From: Lachnospiraceae bacterium UBA3762
GTDB lineage: Bacteria > Bacillota > Clostridia > Lachnospirales > Lachnospiraceae
Assembly: GCA_002371615.1 (NCBI GenBank)
Contig: DFGA01000051.1
Span: forward strand, 1 to 27,896
Reading direction: 5' to 3'
Length of the DNA: 27,896 nt
Shown one piece after another: positions 13,515-21,761 of the stretch. Position 1 is the stretch's first letter; every line of letters starts with the position of its first letter. Made by a program: the position numbers and the translations under genes. The notes below the pieces were generated by a model. It was not told the origin of the DNA and did not search any database. It was given only the letters and a program-made list of their open reading frames with translations.

Positions 13515-15377
13515 TCAGAAATTGTTCCAAAGCTCCTCCTGCTCTTTCCTTGTCTCTTCTTCATTATCATGAGCAAATCTGGTCATGTCTAACACTCTAT
13601 TATCACCAAATTGCTGAGCTATCTTTCTCCAATTAAAGATATAACAAGTAGTATTAATTCCGTTTAAATCTACTGTCTGAGTAGCTGAACCATCTTTCTG
13701 TGAAACCATAATTCCTTGTGATACCCATTCCTTCTTAACTGAATCCCAATGGTCTCCTTTAAGTTCTCCTATGTCTGTTTTTCCCTTATTTCGGTCATAC
13801 CCCCAAAATGCAGGTTCTAGTAGTGGCTCTTCTGAAATGAAGTAGCCCATAAGCTCTGTTGGAATAACAAATATGTCTGGCTTCCGTTCACAGAATGCTA
13901 CATAATGCTTTTTGTGGTTATAATGCTTTTTAGCATCCACTATAAACTGGTCGTTCACTCCCAGACCATTTGAATTCTTTTCTGTAAATCTCTTGTAGAA
14001 CTGCTTGAGCTCCCAGTTTTCAGACGTTGCAACAAGCCTTCTCTCAAATGAATGAATTGCAGATATCATTACTCTCTTGATACTGCTCAAATCCATATGA
14101 ATCCCGTATGCTTCTTCACATATCCTAGAAGCAGTCAGTATTACCGCCATTCGATTTGCATATCTGGACTCTAATTCATTTTCTGTAAGAATATCATCCA
14201 TATCCTTTATATATCCTTGATACATTTCTTGAATCTCTCGCTCTGAATAATTATCAACAAGATAATCAAGGAATACTATTGCCATCCCACTGTATTTCCC
14301 ATTTAATTCAGATAATCTTCTAGCTGCTTGTGCATCTTTCGTTAGGTCTCCCTTGTTGCAATACAGTTCTAATATTCTATATTTATAGCCTTCAACTTGT
14401 CTTATTGACTTTACTACATCCGCCAAGCCCCAGTTTTCTTCACGGCTCTCAATAAAGGGAGCATATAATGGGGTGTCATCTTCAGTATTATATGTAAGCC
14501 GAACTCTTCCGCTTGCTATATTATATACATCCAGTACTTTCTCTTTCAGATGCGAAAGAGAATTCTGGGTGTCTGTACTGCTGTCGTCACGAACAACAGG
14601 ACATATACCACTGCTTCTGATAATCTTGTACAGGTAATATGATGTAATATTGTTCGTCACCGTCTTTCCCTTCCCAAATAAGACATTCTGTAACGTGGTC
14701 GTTACAGTTGTCTTGCCAGACCCAGTTTTGCCCGTTACACAGGCTACCAATCCATATTCACCTACGCCCTCGCTTGTATGTTCCAGTATCTGACGTACTG
14801 CACCTGACATATAATAGGAAAAAATCAACTGAACCAAGGGGAAGTCTTCTATATATGGTTTGATATCCTTCTTGAATAGCTCCACATCCCCTATACATTT
14901 TTCAATTCTCACAAGCTTGCTATCCATGCTGTCACGATACTGAAACGCTGGAAGGTTCTGTCCATTCCAGTGCATTTGACCACCATGAACAACGCACAAC
15001 CGATTCTGATACCAGCCGAGCTCTTCTCTGCAATAGCTGATGCCACTAAACTCATCTGCTGATATTCCAACAAGACATTGATTCAACTCATGCTCAAGTA
15101 ACAAATACTTTCTTTGCCCCTTTTTGAATGGTTCGATATCTTCCTCCAGCGTTCCATAATAATCCGTATAAGTAATATATCCTGCTTTTAAGAGTTCTGA
15201 CAAAATATTCTGAGTTTCATTATATCTATACAGCTTCTGATATTTATTATCTTCTGTGCAGACACAGAACATCTCTCGTGAGCGTGAATAATCCTTATGT
15301 TTCACTCCAGATATATTATTGTCCTCCTGCTGAATATTTCTGACTCTAATGATATTGCATATATTTTTGAATCTCAT
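13515..15377 (-). CDS. DUF927-like P-loop ATPase, probable replication helicase
   Basis: This 620-residue protein is the largest of the element. Residues 1-150 are an uncharacterised N-terminal region. Around 180-420 is a P-loop ATPase with Walker A GKTGSGKTT (216-224), preceded by FPLVQLIFSYYMSGAVRQIL and followed by a Walker B-like VVRDDSS (261-267). This matches DUF927/phage helicase-type ATPases, often fused or coupled to primases. The C terminus (about 470-620) has a winged-helix feel (WDSVKKEWVSQGIMVSQ) and an acidic end. I see no primase catalytic domain. It probably supports replication of the excised element. ATG follows AAGGAG by 9 bases. Confidence 0.75.
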   Translation of the reverse strand: MRFKNICNIIRVRNIQQEDNNISGVKHKDYSRSREMFCVCTEDNKYQKLYRYNETQNILSELLKAGYITYTDYYGTLEEDIEPFKKGQRKYLLLEHELNQCLVGISADEFSGISYCREELGWYQNRLCVVHGGQMHWNGQNLPAFQYRDSMDSKLVRIEKCIGDVELFKKDIKPYIEDFPLVQLIFSYYMSGAVRQILEHTSEGVGEYGLVACVTGKTGSGKTTVTTTLQNVLFGKGKTVTNNITSYYLYKIIRSSGICPVVRDDSSTDTQNSLSHLKEKVLDVYNIASGRVRLTYNTEDDTPLYAPFIESREENWGLADVVKSIRQVEGYKYRILELYCNKGDLTKDAQAARRLSELNGKYSGMAIVFLDYLVDNYSEREIQEMYQGYIKDMDDILTENELESRYANRMAVILTASRICEEAYGIHMDLSSIKRVMISAIHSFERRLVATSENWELKQFYKRFTEKNSNGLGVNDQFIVDAKKHYNHKKHYVAFCERKPDIFVIPTELMGYFISEEPLLEPAFWGYDRNKGKTDIGELKGDHWDSVKKEWVSQGIMVSQKDGSATQTVDLNGINTTCYIFNWRKIAQQFGDNRVLDMTRFAHDNEEETRKEQEELWNNF

Positions 15378-15485
15378 AATACGTTTCTCCTTCCATATTT
15401 TTGTATTTTTATATTTTATATGTCTTAAAGCCCCAATATTTCAGGGTTTTGAAAAATATACCTCTGTATTTTTCTCAAAAAAAAT

Positions 15486-15515
15486 ACACCATTCAAATGT
15501 CTAATGAACGGTGTT
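15486..15515. terminator. Terminator near the right end of the element
   Basis: ACACCATTCA (15486-15495) pairs with TGAACGGTGT (15505-15514) with one internal mismatch. Leftward it is followed by ATTTTTTTT and rightward by TTTT, so it can work both ways. It is the second barrier to lysS transcripts entering the element. Confidence 0.8.
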
Positions 15516-15525
15516 TTTAAGCATA

Positions 15526-15556
15526 AAAATGGGAAGGGAGTATACACTCCCTTCCC
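15526..15556 (-). terminator. Strong terminator after the lysS 3' end, supplied by the element
   Basis: GGGAAGGGAGT (15531-15541) and ACTCCCTTCCC (15546-15556) form a perfect 11-bp stem with a 4-nt loop. Leftward it is followed by ATTTTT (complement of 15525-15530). It lies 85 bp after the lysS stop, inside the element, and replaces the displaced native terminator at 141-179. Confidence 0.92.
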
Positions 15557-15640
15557 AGTAGATTCAGTCTATTTTTTGCATAAGTAAATGTGAATTATGC
15601 AGAACTGCTAACCCTCAAATAGCCTGTTTTCAACAAAAGA

Positions 15641-15682
15641 CTAACTTAAAGTCTTCAACGTCGGGAACAACAGCACATCCCT
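15641..15682 (-). other. attR: reconstituted lysS 3' end
   Basis: These are the last 14 codons of lysS (RDVLLFPTLKTLS-stop). They contain the core CGTCGGGA at 15659-15666, which is shared with 328-335. The codons beyond the core (LKTLS, TAG) are probably brought by the element. They encode the same residues as the displaced end (LKTLS, TGA) with different codons, so LysS stays intact after integration. Confidence 0.75.
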
Positions 15683-17248
15683 TATCGCCGGGCTATCCGT
15701 CAGCAGCATCGTCAGTCTGTCGATGCCGTATCCGATTCCGCCTGTGGGTGGCATTCCGATCTCAAGAGCATTCAGGAAGTCTTCATCCGTGTGGTTTGCT
15801 TCCTCATCGCCTGCTGCCGCAGCGGCATCTTGGGCTTTGAATCTCTCTCTCTGGTCGATGGGGTCATTCAGCTCCGAATATGCGTTGCACATCTCCCATG
15901 TATTGATGAACAGCTCGAATCTCTCAACAAGGTCCGGTCTGTCGGGTTTTCTCTTTGTAAGAGGTGATATCTCAACCGGATGATCCATAACAAATGTGGG
16001 CTGGATCAGATTCTCCTCAACGTATTCCTCGAAGAAGAGGTTGATTATATCGCCCTTTGTATGATAGGGCTCGTAATGGATATCCCTCTCATCGGCAAGC
16101 TTCTTGGCTGCCTCTGTATCGGCTACCTCGTCAAAATCGATATTGGCATACTTCTTGATCGCATCTATCATGGTAATGCGCTCGAAAGGCTCACCGAAGT
16201 CAAGCTCGATCTCGCCGTATTTGAACTTCGTCGTACCCAGCACTTCCTGTGCCACATAGCGGAACATATTTTCCGTAAGGTCCATCATTCCGTTGTAGTC
16301 CGTGTATGCCTGATACAGCTCCATAAGGGTGAACTCGGGATTATGTCTCGTATCGAGTCCCTCGTTTCTGAACACTCTTCCGATCTCATATACACGCTCA
16401 AGTCCGCCGACTATAAGTCTCTTTAAGTAAAGCTCCAATGATATACGAAGGTTTAAGTCTTCATCAAGTGCGTTAAAGTGCGTCATAAACGGACGCGCCG
16501 CAGCTCCGCCGGCATTTGCCACCAGCATCGGAGTCTCTACCTCCATGAAGCCTTCACCGTCCAGATACTTGCGTATCGTGGATATGATTTTCGACCTCTT
16601 GATAAACGTATCCTTTGATACGTCGTTCATAATGAGATCCACGTATCTCTGGCGATAACGCATGTCCGTGTTTGTCAGGCCGTGGAACTTCTCGGGAAGG
16701 GGAACCAGGTTCTTCGACAGCAGTATAACGCTTGAGGCATGGATAGATACCTCTCCCATCTGCGTTCTGAACATATATCCCTTCACACCGACTATGTCTC
16801 CGGGCTCGAACTTCTTAAAGTCCGCATAAGCTTCTTCCCCCAGTGAATCCCTTGATACATACACCTGGGAGTTGCCCTTAAGGTCCTTGACATTTATAAA
16901 CGAAGCCTTGCCCATTACACGCTTTAGCATGATACGTCCTGCAATGCTCACGTTTATCGGGGACGCATCCATTATCTCGCGTCTCTTCTCATAGTCTTCC
17001 TTGGCAAGAGCCTTCTTCTCTTCTTCCGGCAGGCTCTCGTCTATAACGACGGGCTTGTGGTCTGCCAGAAGCTTTCCCTCAAGCTCTTCATAAACTGCCT
17101 TTGCGTCGGCAGTATGATCCGTCTGGTCATATTTTGTTATAACAAAAGGATCCTTGCCCGCCGCCTGAAGGTTTGCAAGCTTTTCTCTCTTATTTTTTAA
17201 TATCTGGTTAAGGTCGGGTTCGGCCTTGTTCTGGTTCTCGTTGCCCAT
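15641..17248 (-). CDS. lysS: Lysyl-tRNA synthetase, class II
   Basis: LysRS charges tRNA-Lys with lysine. This 535-residue protein has an acidic N-terminal extension, an OB-fold anticodon-binding domain (about 95-195) and a class II catalytic core. Motif 2 is YEIGRVFRNEG with RHNPEFTLMELY, and motif 3 is GGIGYGIDRLTMLL. The C terminus IRDVLLFPTLKTLS is close to the family's usual ending even though the element inserted there. The ATG overlaps the greA stop (TAATG), giving translational coupling. It is transcribed with greA from the promoter at 17888-17916, and possibly from further upstream. Confidence 0.97.
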   Translation of the reverse strand: MGNENQNKAEPDLNQILKNKREKLANLQAAGKDPFVITKYDQTDHTADAKAVYEELEGKLLADHKPVVIDESLPEEEKKALAKEDYEKRREIMDASPINVSIAGRIMLKRVMGKASFINVKDLKGNSQVYVSRDSLGEEAYADFKKFEPGDIVGVKGYMFRTQMGEVSIHASSVILLSKNLVPLPEKFHGLTNTDMRYRQRYVDLIMNDVSKDTFIKRSKIISTIRKYLDGEGFMEVETPMLVANAGGAAARPFMTHFNALDEDLNLRISLELYLKRLIVGGLERVYEIGRVFRNEGLDTRHNPEFTLMELYQAYTDYNGMMDLTENMFRYVAQEVLGTTKFKYGEIELDFGEPFERITMIDAIKKYANIDFDEVADTEAAKKLADERDIHYEPYHTKGDIINLFFEEYVEENLIQPTFVMDHPVEISPLTKRKPDRPDLVERFELFINTWEMCNAYSELNDPIDQRERFKAQDAAAAAGDEEANHTDEDFLNALEIGMPPTGGIGYGIDRLTMLLTDSPAIRDVLLFPTLKTLS

Positions 17249-17820
17249 TACTTTGCTGCTTTCTTTTTGGTCGTCTTCTTCTCATCCTTTGCCGCAGGTT
17301 TCTCGGCTGCCTTCTTGGCACTCTTGGCACCCTTTGCCGAAGCGGGTTTTTCAACCTTTACGATCTTATACTTCAGCACACCTGCAGGTGTCTCAACTTC
17401 AACCGTAGCACCCTTCTTGGCTCCCACAAGTGCACGTCCTACCGGTGACTCGTTCGAGATCTTGCCGTTAAGGCTGTCAACTTCGGTCGATCCTACGATC
17501 TTGTACACGACTTCCTCGTTATATTCAACATCGAGAAGTGTAACCGTGCTTCCGAGTCCTACCGCATCCTTTGCTATATCTTCTTCAAGATATACTTCCG
17601 CATTCTTGAGGATAGCTTCGATCTCTTCTATTCTAAGCTCGTTATCTCTCTGCTCTTCTTTTGCGGCATCGTATTCCGCATTCTCGGACAGATCCCCCTG
17701 TTCGCGTGCCTCCTTGATCTTCTGTGCTATCTGAGCCCTTATGACCTCTTTTCTCTCGTCACGCTCCGCTTCAAGTTCAAGAAGCTTTTCATGAGACATC
17801 AGGTTCTTTTTTTCTTCCAT
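17248..17820 (-). CDS. greA: Transcription elongation factor GreA with a basic C-terminal extension
   Basis: GreA rescues backtracked RNA polymerase by stimulating transcript cleavage. The N-terminal coiled coil carries the acidic tip (AREQGDLSENAEYDAAKEEQ) and the C-terminal FKBP-like domain follows (GSTVTLLDVEYNEEVVYKIV, SPVGRALVGAKKGATVEVE). After about residue 158 there is a Lys/Ala-rich tail (ending KKTTKKKAAK) absent from standard GreA, perhaps a nucleic-acid-binding extension. The likely start is the ATG at 17820; the ATG four codons earlier abuts a GAAGGG. It overlaps lysS by one base and has its own promoter. Confidence 0.95.
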   Translation of the reverse strand: MEEKKNLMSHEKLLELEAERDERKEVIRAQIAQKIKEAREQGDLSENAEYDAAKEEQRDNELRIEEIEAILKNAEVYLEEDIAKDAVGLGSTVTLLDVEYNEEVVYKIVGSTEVDSLNGKISNESPVGRALVGAKKGATVEVETPAGVLKYKIVKVEKPASAKGAKSAKKAAEKPAAKDEKKTTKKKAAK

Positions 17821-17887
17821 TGTAAAACCCATCCCTTCATAATTTGTTTGAGGTAGTATAATACCCCCTACTCAAAACAATAAACGA

Positions 17888-17916
17888 ATTATATCGCAAG
17901 CATTTCCCGCCGTCAA
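17888..17916 (-). promoter_or_regulatory. Sigma-A promoter of greA-lysS
   Basis: Leftward TTGACG (complement of 17911-17916) is 17 bp from a perfect TATAAT (complement of 17888-17893). The greA start lies about 70 bp downstream. Between them an imperfect inverted repeat (TTGAGTAG ... CTACCTCAA, about 17845-17872) could fold in the 5' UTR. Confidence 0.8.
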
Positions 17917-17925
17917 TAAACTTTC

Positions 17926-18882
17926 TCATGAGAGAAAATCATCCATCAGGCGCTTTAGATCCTCAAGAGATTCTGCCTCGTTAAGCTTACCCCGAAACTG
18001 GGATGAACCCTTGTAGCCTTTTGTGTACCAGGCCGCGTGTTTTCGCATCTCACGAGACCCTATGTACTCGCCCTTACAGTCTATAAGCATCGCGGCATGG
18101 CGCAGAATCATCTTAGCCACCTCTTCACGTGTGGGTTTATTCCACTCCCGTCCTTCACTCTTTGCCACAAGCTCCTCAAATATCCATGGATTCCCCTGAG
18201 CCGCTCTTCCTATCATAACGCCATCGCACCCGGTCTCATCAAGCATACGGCATGCACTCTCGTATGAATCCACATCTCCGTTTCCTATCACCGGAATTGT
18301 TACCGCCTCTTTTACCTGCCTGATGATATCCCAGTCTGCCTTCCCGGAGTAGTACTGCATTCTTGTGCGTGCATGTACGGCTACGGCGGCGGCACCGTTT
18401 TCCTCTGCTACTTTTGCCATTTCAACGGCATTTACATGATCGTCGTCGAAACCCTTTCTTATCTTCACCGTCACGGGTTTACTTACCGCGGAAGATACCG
18501 AGCGTATGATTTTTCCCGCAAGGGCGGGATCCTTCATAAGTGCGGAGCCTTCGCCGTTGTTTACGACCTTCGGTACGGGACAGCCCATGTTGATGTCGAG
18601 TATGGAAAAGGGGCGCTCTTCTATTTTTTGTGCCATAGCTCCCATTATATCGGGGTCGGACCCGAAGAGCTGGAGCGATACCATGCCCTCATCCGGGTCT
18701 ATGGCCATCATCTCATCCGTGGCTTTGTTACGGTAGTATATAGCCTTGGCGCTTATCATCTCCATGCATGTAAGGCCTGCTCCCGCCTCATGGCACAACA
18801 AGCGAAATGGCAGGTCGCTTACCCCTGCCATCGGTGCCAAGATCCATTTATTCGGAAGTGTAACATTACCTATTTTTAGCAT
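17926..18882 (-). CDS. dusB: tRNA-dihydrouridine synthase (DusB type)
   Basis: This 318-residue flavoenzyme reduces specific uridines of tRNA to dihydrouridine. The TIM barrel shows the family marks: ILAPMAGVSDLPFR, MEMISAKA, DINMGCPVPKV (with the catalytic Cys), VTVKIRKGFDD, AVHARTRMQYYSG and GDVDSYESACRML. The length is standard. The start overlaps the coaX stop by 17 bases, so it depends on coaX translation. Adjacency to greA-lysS is a conserved order in Clostridia. Confidence 0.95.
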   Translation of the reverse strand: MLKIGNVTLPNKWILAPMAGVSDLPFRLLCHEAGAGLTCMEMISAKAIYYRNKATDEMMAIDPDEGMVSLQLFGSDPDIMGAMAQKIEERPFSILDINMGCPVPKVVNNGEGSALMKDPALAGKIIRSVSSAVSKPVTVKIRKGFDDDHVNAVEMAKVAEENGAAAVAVHARTRMQYYSGKADWDIIRQVKEAVTIPVIGNGDVDSYESACRMLDETGCDGVMIGRAAQGNPWIFEELVAKSEGREWNKPTREEVAKMILRHAAMLIDCKGEYIGSREMRKHAAWYTKGYKGSSQFRGKLNEAESLEDLKRLMDDFLS

Positions 18883-19633
18883 ATATGAGTCTCAAACCCT
18901 CAAGTGTCAGATCCGGATCGTACTCATCGATCATGTCGGTCTCATTGGAGATGATCCTGCCCAGGCCTCCGGTTGCAACCACCTTCAGCTTATCGTAGCC
19001 GGTCTCCTTCTTCACCTGTTTGATTATGTATTCGGTCTGTCCGATCTGGCCGTACATAAGTCCCGCCTGCATAGACCATATCGTATCGTTTGCAAGTATC
19101 GATTTGGGCATTACTATCTCGATCTCGGGAAGCTTTGCGGTTCCCATCCATAATGCCTCGGCACTGATCCTGACTCCCGGTGCCGTGATCCCCACCGTAA
19201 ATCTCCCGTCGCCCGTAACAAGGTCATAGGTTGTTGCTGTACCGAAATCAAGCACCAGTATAGGGCCTCCGAACTTCTCGTATGCCGCAACCGCATCGAC
19301 TATTCGATCAGGGCCTATCTCCTTCGGGTTGGGGGTGTCTATCTTGATGCCGGTCTTTACTCCCGGGCCTACTACAAGCGGATCGATGTTGAAGTACTTC
19401 TTCACGCTTGCGATGAGTGAATGCATTATGTTTGGAACTACGGAAGCTATTGCAACGCCGTCTATATCTTTCGTATCCACACCCTGCCTTGCGGCAAGAT
19501 CACATATGGCAACCCCGAACTCATCCGAAGTCCTGGGGGTCTTGCTCATGATCCTGAATGTATGGGCAAGCTTGTCACCATCATATATTCCGCATGTTAT
19601 ATTTGTATTTCCTACATCAAGTACAAGTAACAT
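18866..19633 (-). CDS. coaX: Type III pantothenate kinase
   Basis: CoaX carries out the first step of coenzyme A synthesis, phosphorylating pantothenate. It belongs to the ASKHA fold and is feedback-insensitive. About 255 residues with DVGNTNITCGIYDG (phosphate-1), GPDRIVDAVAAYEKF, VLDFGTATTYD and VATGGLGR. Two adjacent ATGs exist; the one at 19633 has better spacing (6 bases) from GGAGG. It is coupled to the upstream gene, whose TGA overlaps the start region, and to dusB downstream. Confidence 0.95.
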   Translation of the reverse strand: MLLVLDVGNTNITCGIYDGDKLAHTFRIMSKTPRTSDEFGVAICDLAARQGVDTKDIDGVAIASVVPNIMHSLIASVKKYFNIDPLVVGPGVKTGIKIDTPNPKEIGPDRIVDAVAAYEKFGGPILVLDFGTATTYDLVTGDGRFTVGITAPGVRISAEALWMGTAKLPEIEIVMPKSILANDTIWSMQAGLMYGQIGQTEYIIKQVKKETGYDKLKVVATGGLGRIISNETDMIDEYDPDLTLEGLRLIYAKNR

Positions 19634-19968
19634 CATTCTCCTCCGTTTTGCGTATCAATAAATGTTTTGTAGAACATTTCGAGACTCTCAAAGAGCTCGC
19701 TCTTTCTCTTCTGAACTTCCTTTACCAGAAGCCCTGCTCCTATCTCATCATATAATATGTCGTCCTCGTTGGCATCGGTAATGAGCATCACCGACCCGTC
19801 CTCGTCAAATCCGATCATGAATGCTCCGCCCACTTCTTCCGTAAAGAGCACGCATATTATATGGAGTTCCTCCTGTATTGATTCGGGGATCTTCGCGAAC
19901 TTCTCGTTAAAGTAATATTTCTGCTCATATGAATTTGCCCCGCACAGTATCACATTCGAAGTATCCAT
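19633..19968 (-). CDS. DUF6145-like protein
   Basis: This 111-residue acidic protein has the opening VILCGANSYEQKYYFNEKFA, followed by ICVLFTEEVGGAFMIGFDEDG. I associate this pattern with DUF6145, found beside coaX in Lachnospiraceae. The function is unknown. The ATG follows GGAGGG by 6 bases, and the gene sits tightly between the membrane protein and coaX in one operon. Confidence 0.8.
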   Translation of the reverse strand: MDTSNVILCGANSYEQKYYFNEKFAKIPESIQEELHIICVLFTEEVGGAFMIGFDEDGSVMLITDANEDDILYDEIGAGLLVKEVQKRKSELFESLEMFYKTFIDTQNGGE

Positions 19969-20268
19969 CTAGATCCCTCCGATAAGGGCATAGACGCATA
20001 TGCCGGTAATTGTGGCAAACCCTACTCCGAGTATGGCAAACACCCATCCGTTCTTCGAGCCCCGCTTGAAGCACTTGTAGCTGTTAAACCCGAGAAGCGC
20101 CGTTGCGCAGGCAAACATTATCATATACAGAAGCGTTGTGGCTCCGGTAGCAAGCGATATTGCCCCGCATATTATTATCGTTATGGAAAATACCATATCC
20201 GCAAGGCTTACATAGAAGAATTCCTTCTTTGACAGTGCCTTGATGTAATCGATTATCTCAGTGTTCAT
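19969..20268 (-). CDS. Small membrane protein, three predicted helices
   Basis: The product has 99 residues. After a polar N terminus (DYIKALSKKEFFYV) there are three hydrophobic segments: about 20-42 (SLADMVFSITIIICGAISLA), 44-62 and 74-97. A basic loop (KCFKRGSKNG) lies between helices 2 and 3. No known function; it may belong to the DUF6637-type proteins of Lachnospiraceae, but I am not certain. Its ribosome site GGGGTG includes the argF stop, so it is coupled to argF. Confidence 0.75.
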   Translation of the reverse strand: MNTEIIDYIKALSKKEFFYVSLADMVFSITIIICGAISLATGATTLLYMIMFACATALLGFNSYKCFKRGSKNGWVFAILGVGFATITGICVYALIGGI

Positions 20269-20273
20269 TCATA

Positions 20274-21260
20274 TCACCCCAGTGTTGCCGCCATAACGGC
20301 CTTTATGGTATGCATACGATTTTCTGCCTCATCGAATACGACATTTGCATATTTCTGGAATACCTCGTCGGTAACTTCCATATCTGCAATTCCGAATCTC
20401 TCGCCCATCTCCCGTCCGATGGCGGTGTTGCGGTCATGGAACGCAGGCAGGCAGTGCAGGAAGATGGCGTCGGGCTTGGCATGCTTCATAAGGTCCATCG
20501 TAACCTTGTAAGGTGTCAGGTCGCGGATCCTCTCCTCCCATACCTCATCGGGCTCTCCCATGGAAACCCACACATCCGTGTACACTATATCCGCATCCTT
20601 TACGGCTTTGTATGCATCTTCTTCAAAAGCTACAGAGCCGCCGGAGATCTTTGCGAACTCTTCGCACTCTTTAACAAGCTTTGCATTCGGGAAATACTTC
20701 CTGCTCGTTCCCGCAACAAAGTGCATTCCCATCTTGGCACAGGCGATCATAAGGGAGTTACCCATGTTGTATCTTGCATCTCCCATATATACCAGCTTTC
20801 TGCCCTCTATCGTGCCGAGGTGTTCCCTTATTGTGAGCAGATCGGCAAGCATCTGCGTCGGATGATACTCGTTTGTGAGACCGTTCCACACCGGAACATC
20901 CGCATACTTTGCAAGCTCCTCGACTATGGACTGCTCAAAGCCTCTGTACTCTATGCCGTCGTACATGCGGCTGAGCACGCAGGCAGTATCGGCAATGCTC
21001 TCCTTCTTGCCGATCTGTGAAGCCCTGGGGTCTAGGAACGTGGCGCCCATTCCCATATCATGGGCTGCAACCTCGAACGAGCATCTCGTTCTCGTACTGG
21101 TCTTCTCGAATATAAGGGCAACATTTTTGCCCGGATACTGTCTGTCGAATATCCCTTTTTTCTTCTTCTCCTTAAGCTCCGCGGCAAGGTCGAGAAACTC
21201 CTCGATCTCTTCCTTCGTAAAATCCTTGAGCGTCAAAAAATCCCGTCCCTTTAAACTCAT
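20274..21260 (-). CDS. argF: Ornithine carbamoyltransferase
   Basis: This 328-residue enzyme makes citrulline from ornithine and carbamoyl phosphate in arginine synthesis, or works in reverse in the arginine deiminase pathway. The motifs are complete: FEKTSTRTRCSFE (carbamoyl phosphate), HPTQMLADLLT, YMGDARYNMGNSL, TDVWVSMGE and FLHCLPAFHD (ornithine/catalytic). No arc or other arg gene is nearby, so the direction cannot be told. ATG follows AAAGG by 8 bases. It heads the tight run leading to coaX. Confidence 0.95.
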   Translation of the reverse strand: MSLKGRDFLTLKDFTKEEIEEFLDLAAELKEKKKKGIFDRQYPGKNVALIFEKTSTRTRCSFEVAAHDMGMGATFLDPRASQIGKKESIADTACVLSRMYDGIEYRGFEQSIVEELAKYADVPVWNGLTNEYHPTQMLADLLTIREHLGTIEGRKLVYMGDARYNMGNSLMIACAKMGMHFVAGTSRKYFPNAKLVKECEEFAKISGGSVAFEEDAYKAVKDADIVYTDVWVSMGEPDEVWEERIRDLTPYKVTMDLMKHAKPDAIFLHCLPAFHDRNTAIGREMGERFGIADMEVTDEVFQKYANVVFDEAENRMHTIKAVMAATLG

Positions 21261-21299
21261 CTTATCTGCCTTTCTTCTCTCATGATCATGTTTTTGCTA

Positions 21300-21731
21300 T
21301 TATCTCTTGCGGTCAACATATGCCACGTTTCCCCGCATTGCCACAACCGTTACTACTTCACCTTCAGCTATGATTCCGTTGGGGCGGTTGCTCCTTGCGG
21401 ACCAGTTTTTGTTACCGATCCTGACAACTCCCGAATCATTTGTGTTATCTATCCTGACCGTAACTATCGCATCTCTTCCTTCAAGTTCCATAAGCTGCTT
21501 CTCGCGCCGTGCCCGAATCACGTATTTCATTCCGGCAGGCCTGACAACTATGAACAAAAATACCGCGACGGCTACAGCGGCTGCTATCTGAAATAGCGGG
21601 TTAAGCCCGAGTATGTTAAGGACAAGCCCCACAAGAGCGCCTCCCGCTCCGCAGGCGCCTATCAGCTCGATCCTGACAAACTCGATCACGAGACATATGA
21701 TCAGTATGATAAGCCATACCATCGGTGTCAT
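21300..21731 (-). CDS. NfeD-like membrane protein
   Basis: This 143-residue protein has a membrane hairpin or two to three helices (about 4-22 and 26-66, AAAVAVAVFLFIVV). A soluble C-terminal beta barrel follows (about 80-141: LEGRDAIVTVRIDNTNDSGV, EGEVVTVVAMRGNVAYVDRK), the OB-fold of NfeD proteins. Short NfeD proteins usually partner with stomatin/prohibitin-type proteins in membrane quality control; no such partner gene is in the window. ATG follows GGAGGAG. Confidence 0.88.
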   Translation of the reverse strand: MTPMVWLIILIICLVIEFVRIELIGACGAGGALVGLVLNILGLNPLFQIAAAVAVAVFLFIVVRPAGMKYVIRARREKQLMELEGRDAIVTVRIDNTNDSGVVRIGNKNWSARSNRPNGIIAEGEVVTVVAMRGNVAYVDRKR

Positions 21732-21761
21732 ATGAAGCTTCTCCTCCGCTATATCTCCACT

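Larger units (their letters stand above)
328..15666. mobile_element. Integrative element inserted in the lysS 3' end (~15.3 kb)
   Basis: The element is bounded by the shared core CGTCGGGA at 328-335 and 15659-15666. Its integrase lies next to attL and is followed by an excisionase-like gene. It also carries a serine resolvase, a DUF927-like ATPase, a Cro/CI-type regulator, a radical SAM/lipoprotein module and unknown cargo. It is visibly more AT-rich than the lysS side, with many ATA, AGA and TTA codons. No relaxase, coupling protein, type IV secretion, capsid or terminase gene is recognisable. It could be a genomic island, a mobilizable element or a satellite; the sequence does not decide. 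Confidence 0.75.

Noticed and set aside
15980..16426. Plus-strand 148-codon frame inside lysS
   Set aside because: Antisense of the conserved LysRS catalytic domain, no ribosome site; the same applies to the other plus-strand frames across 15.7-25.9 kb.
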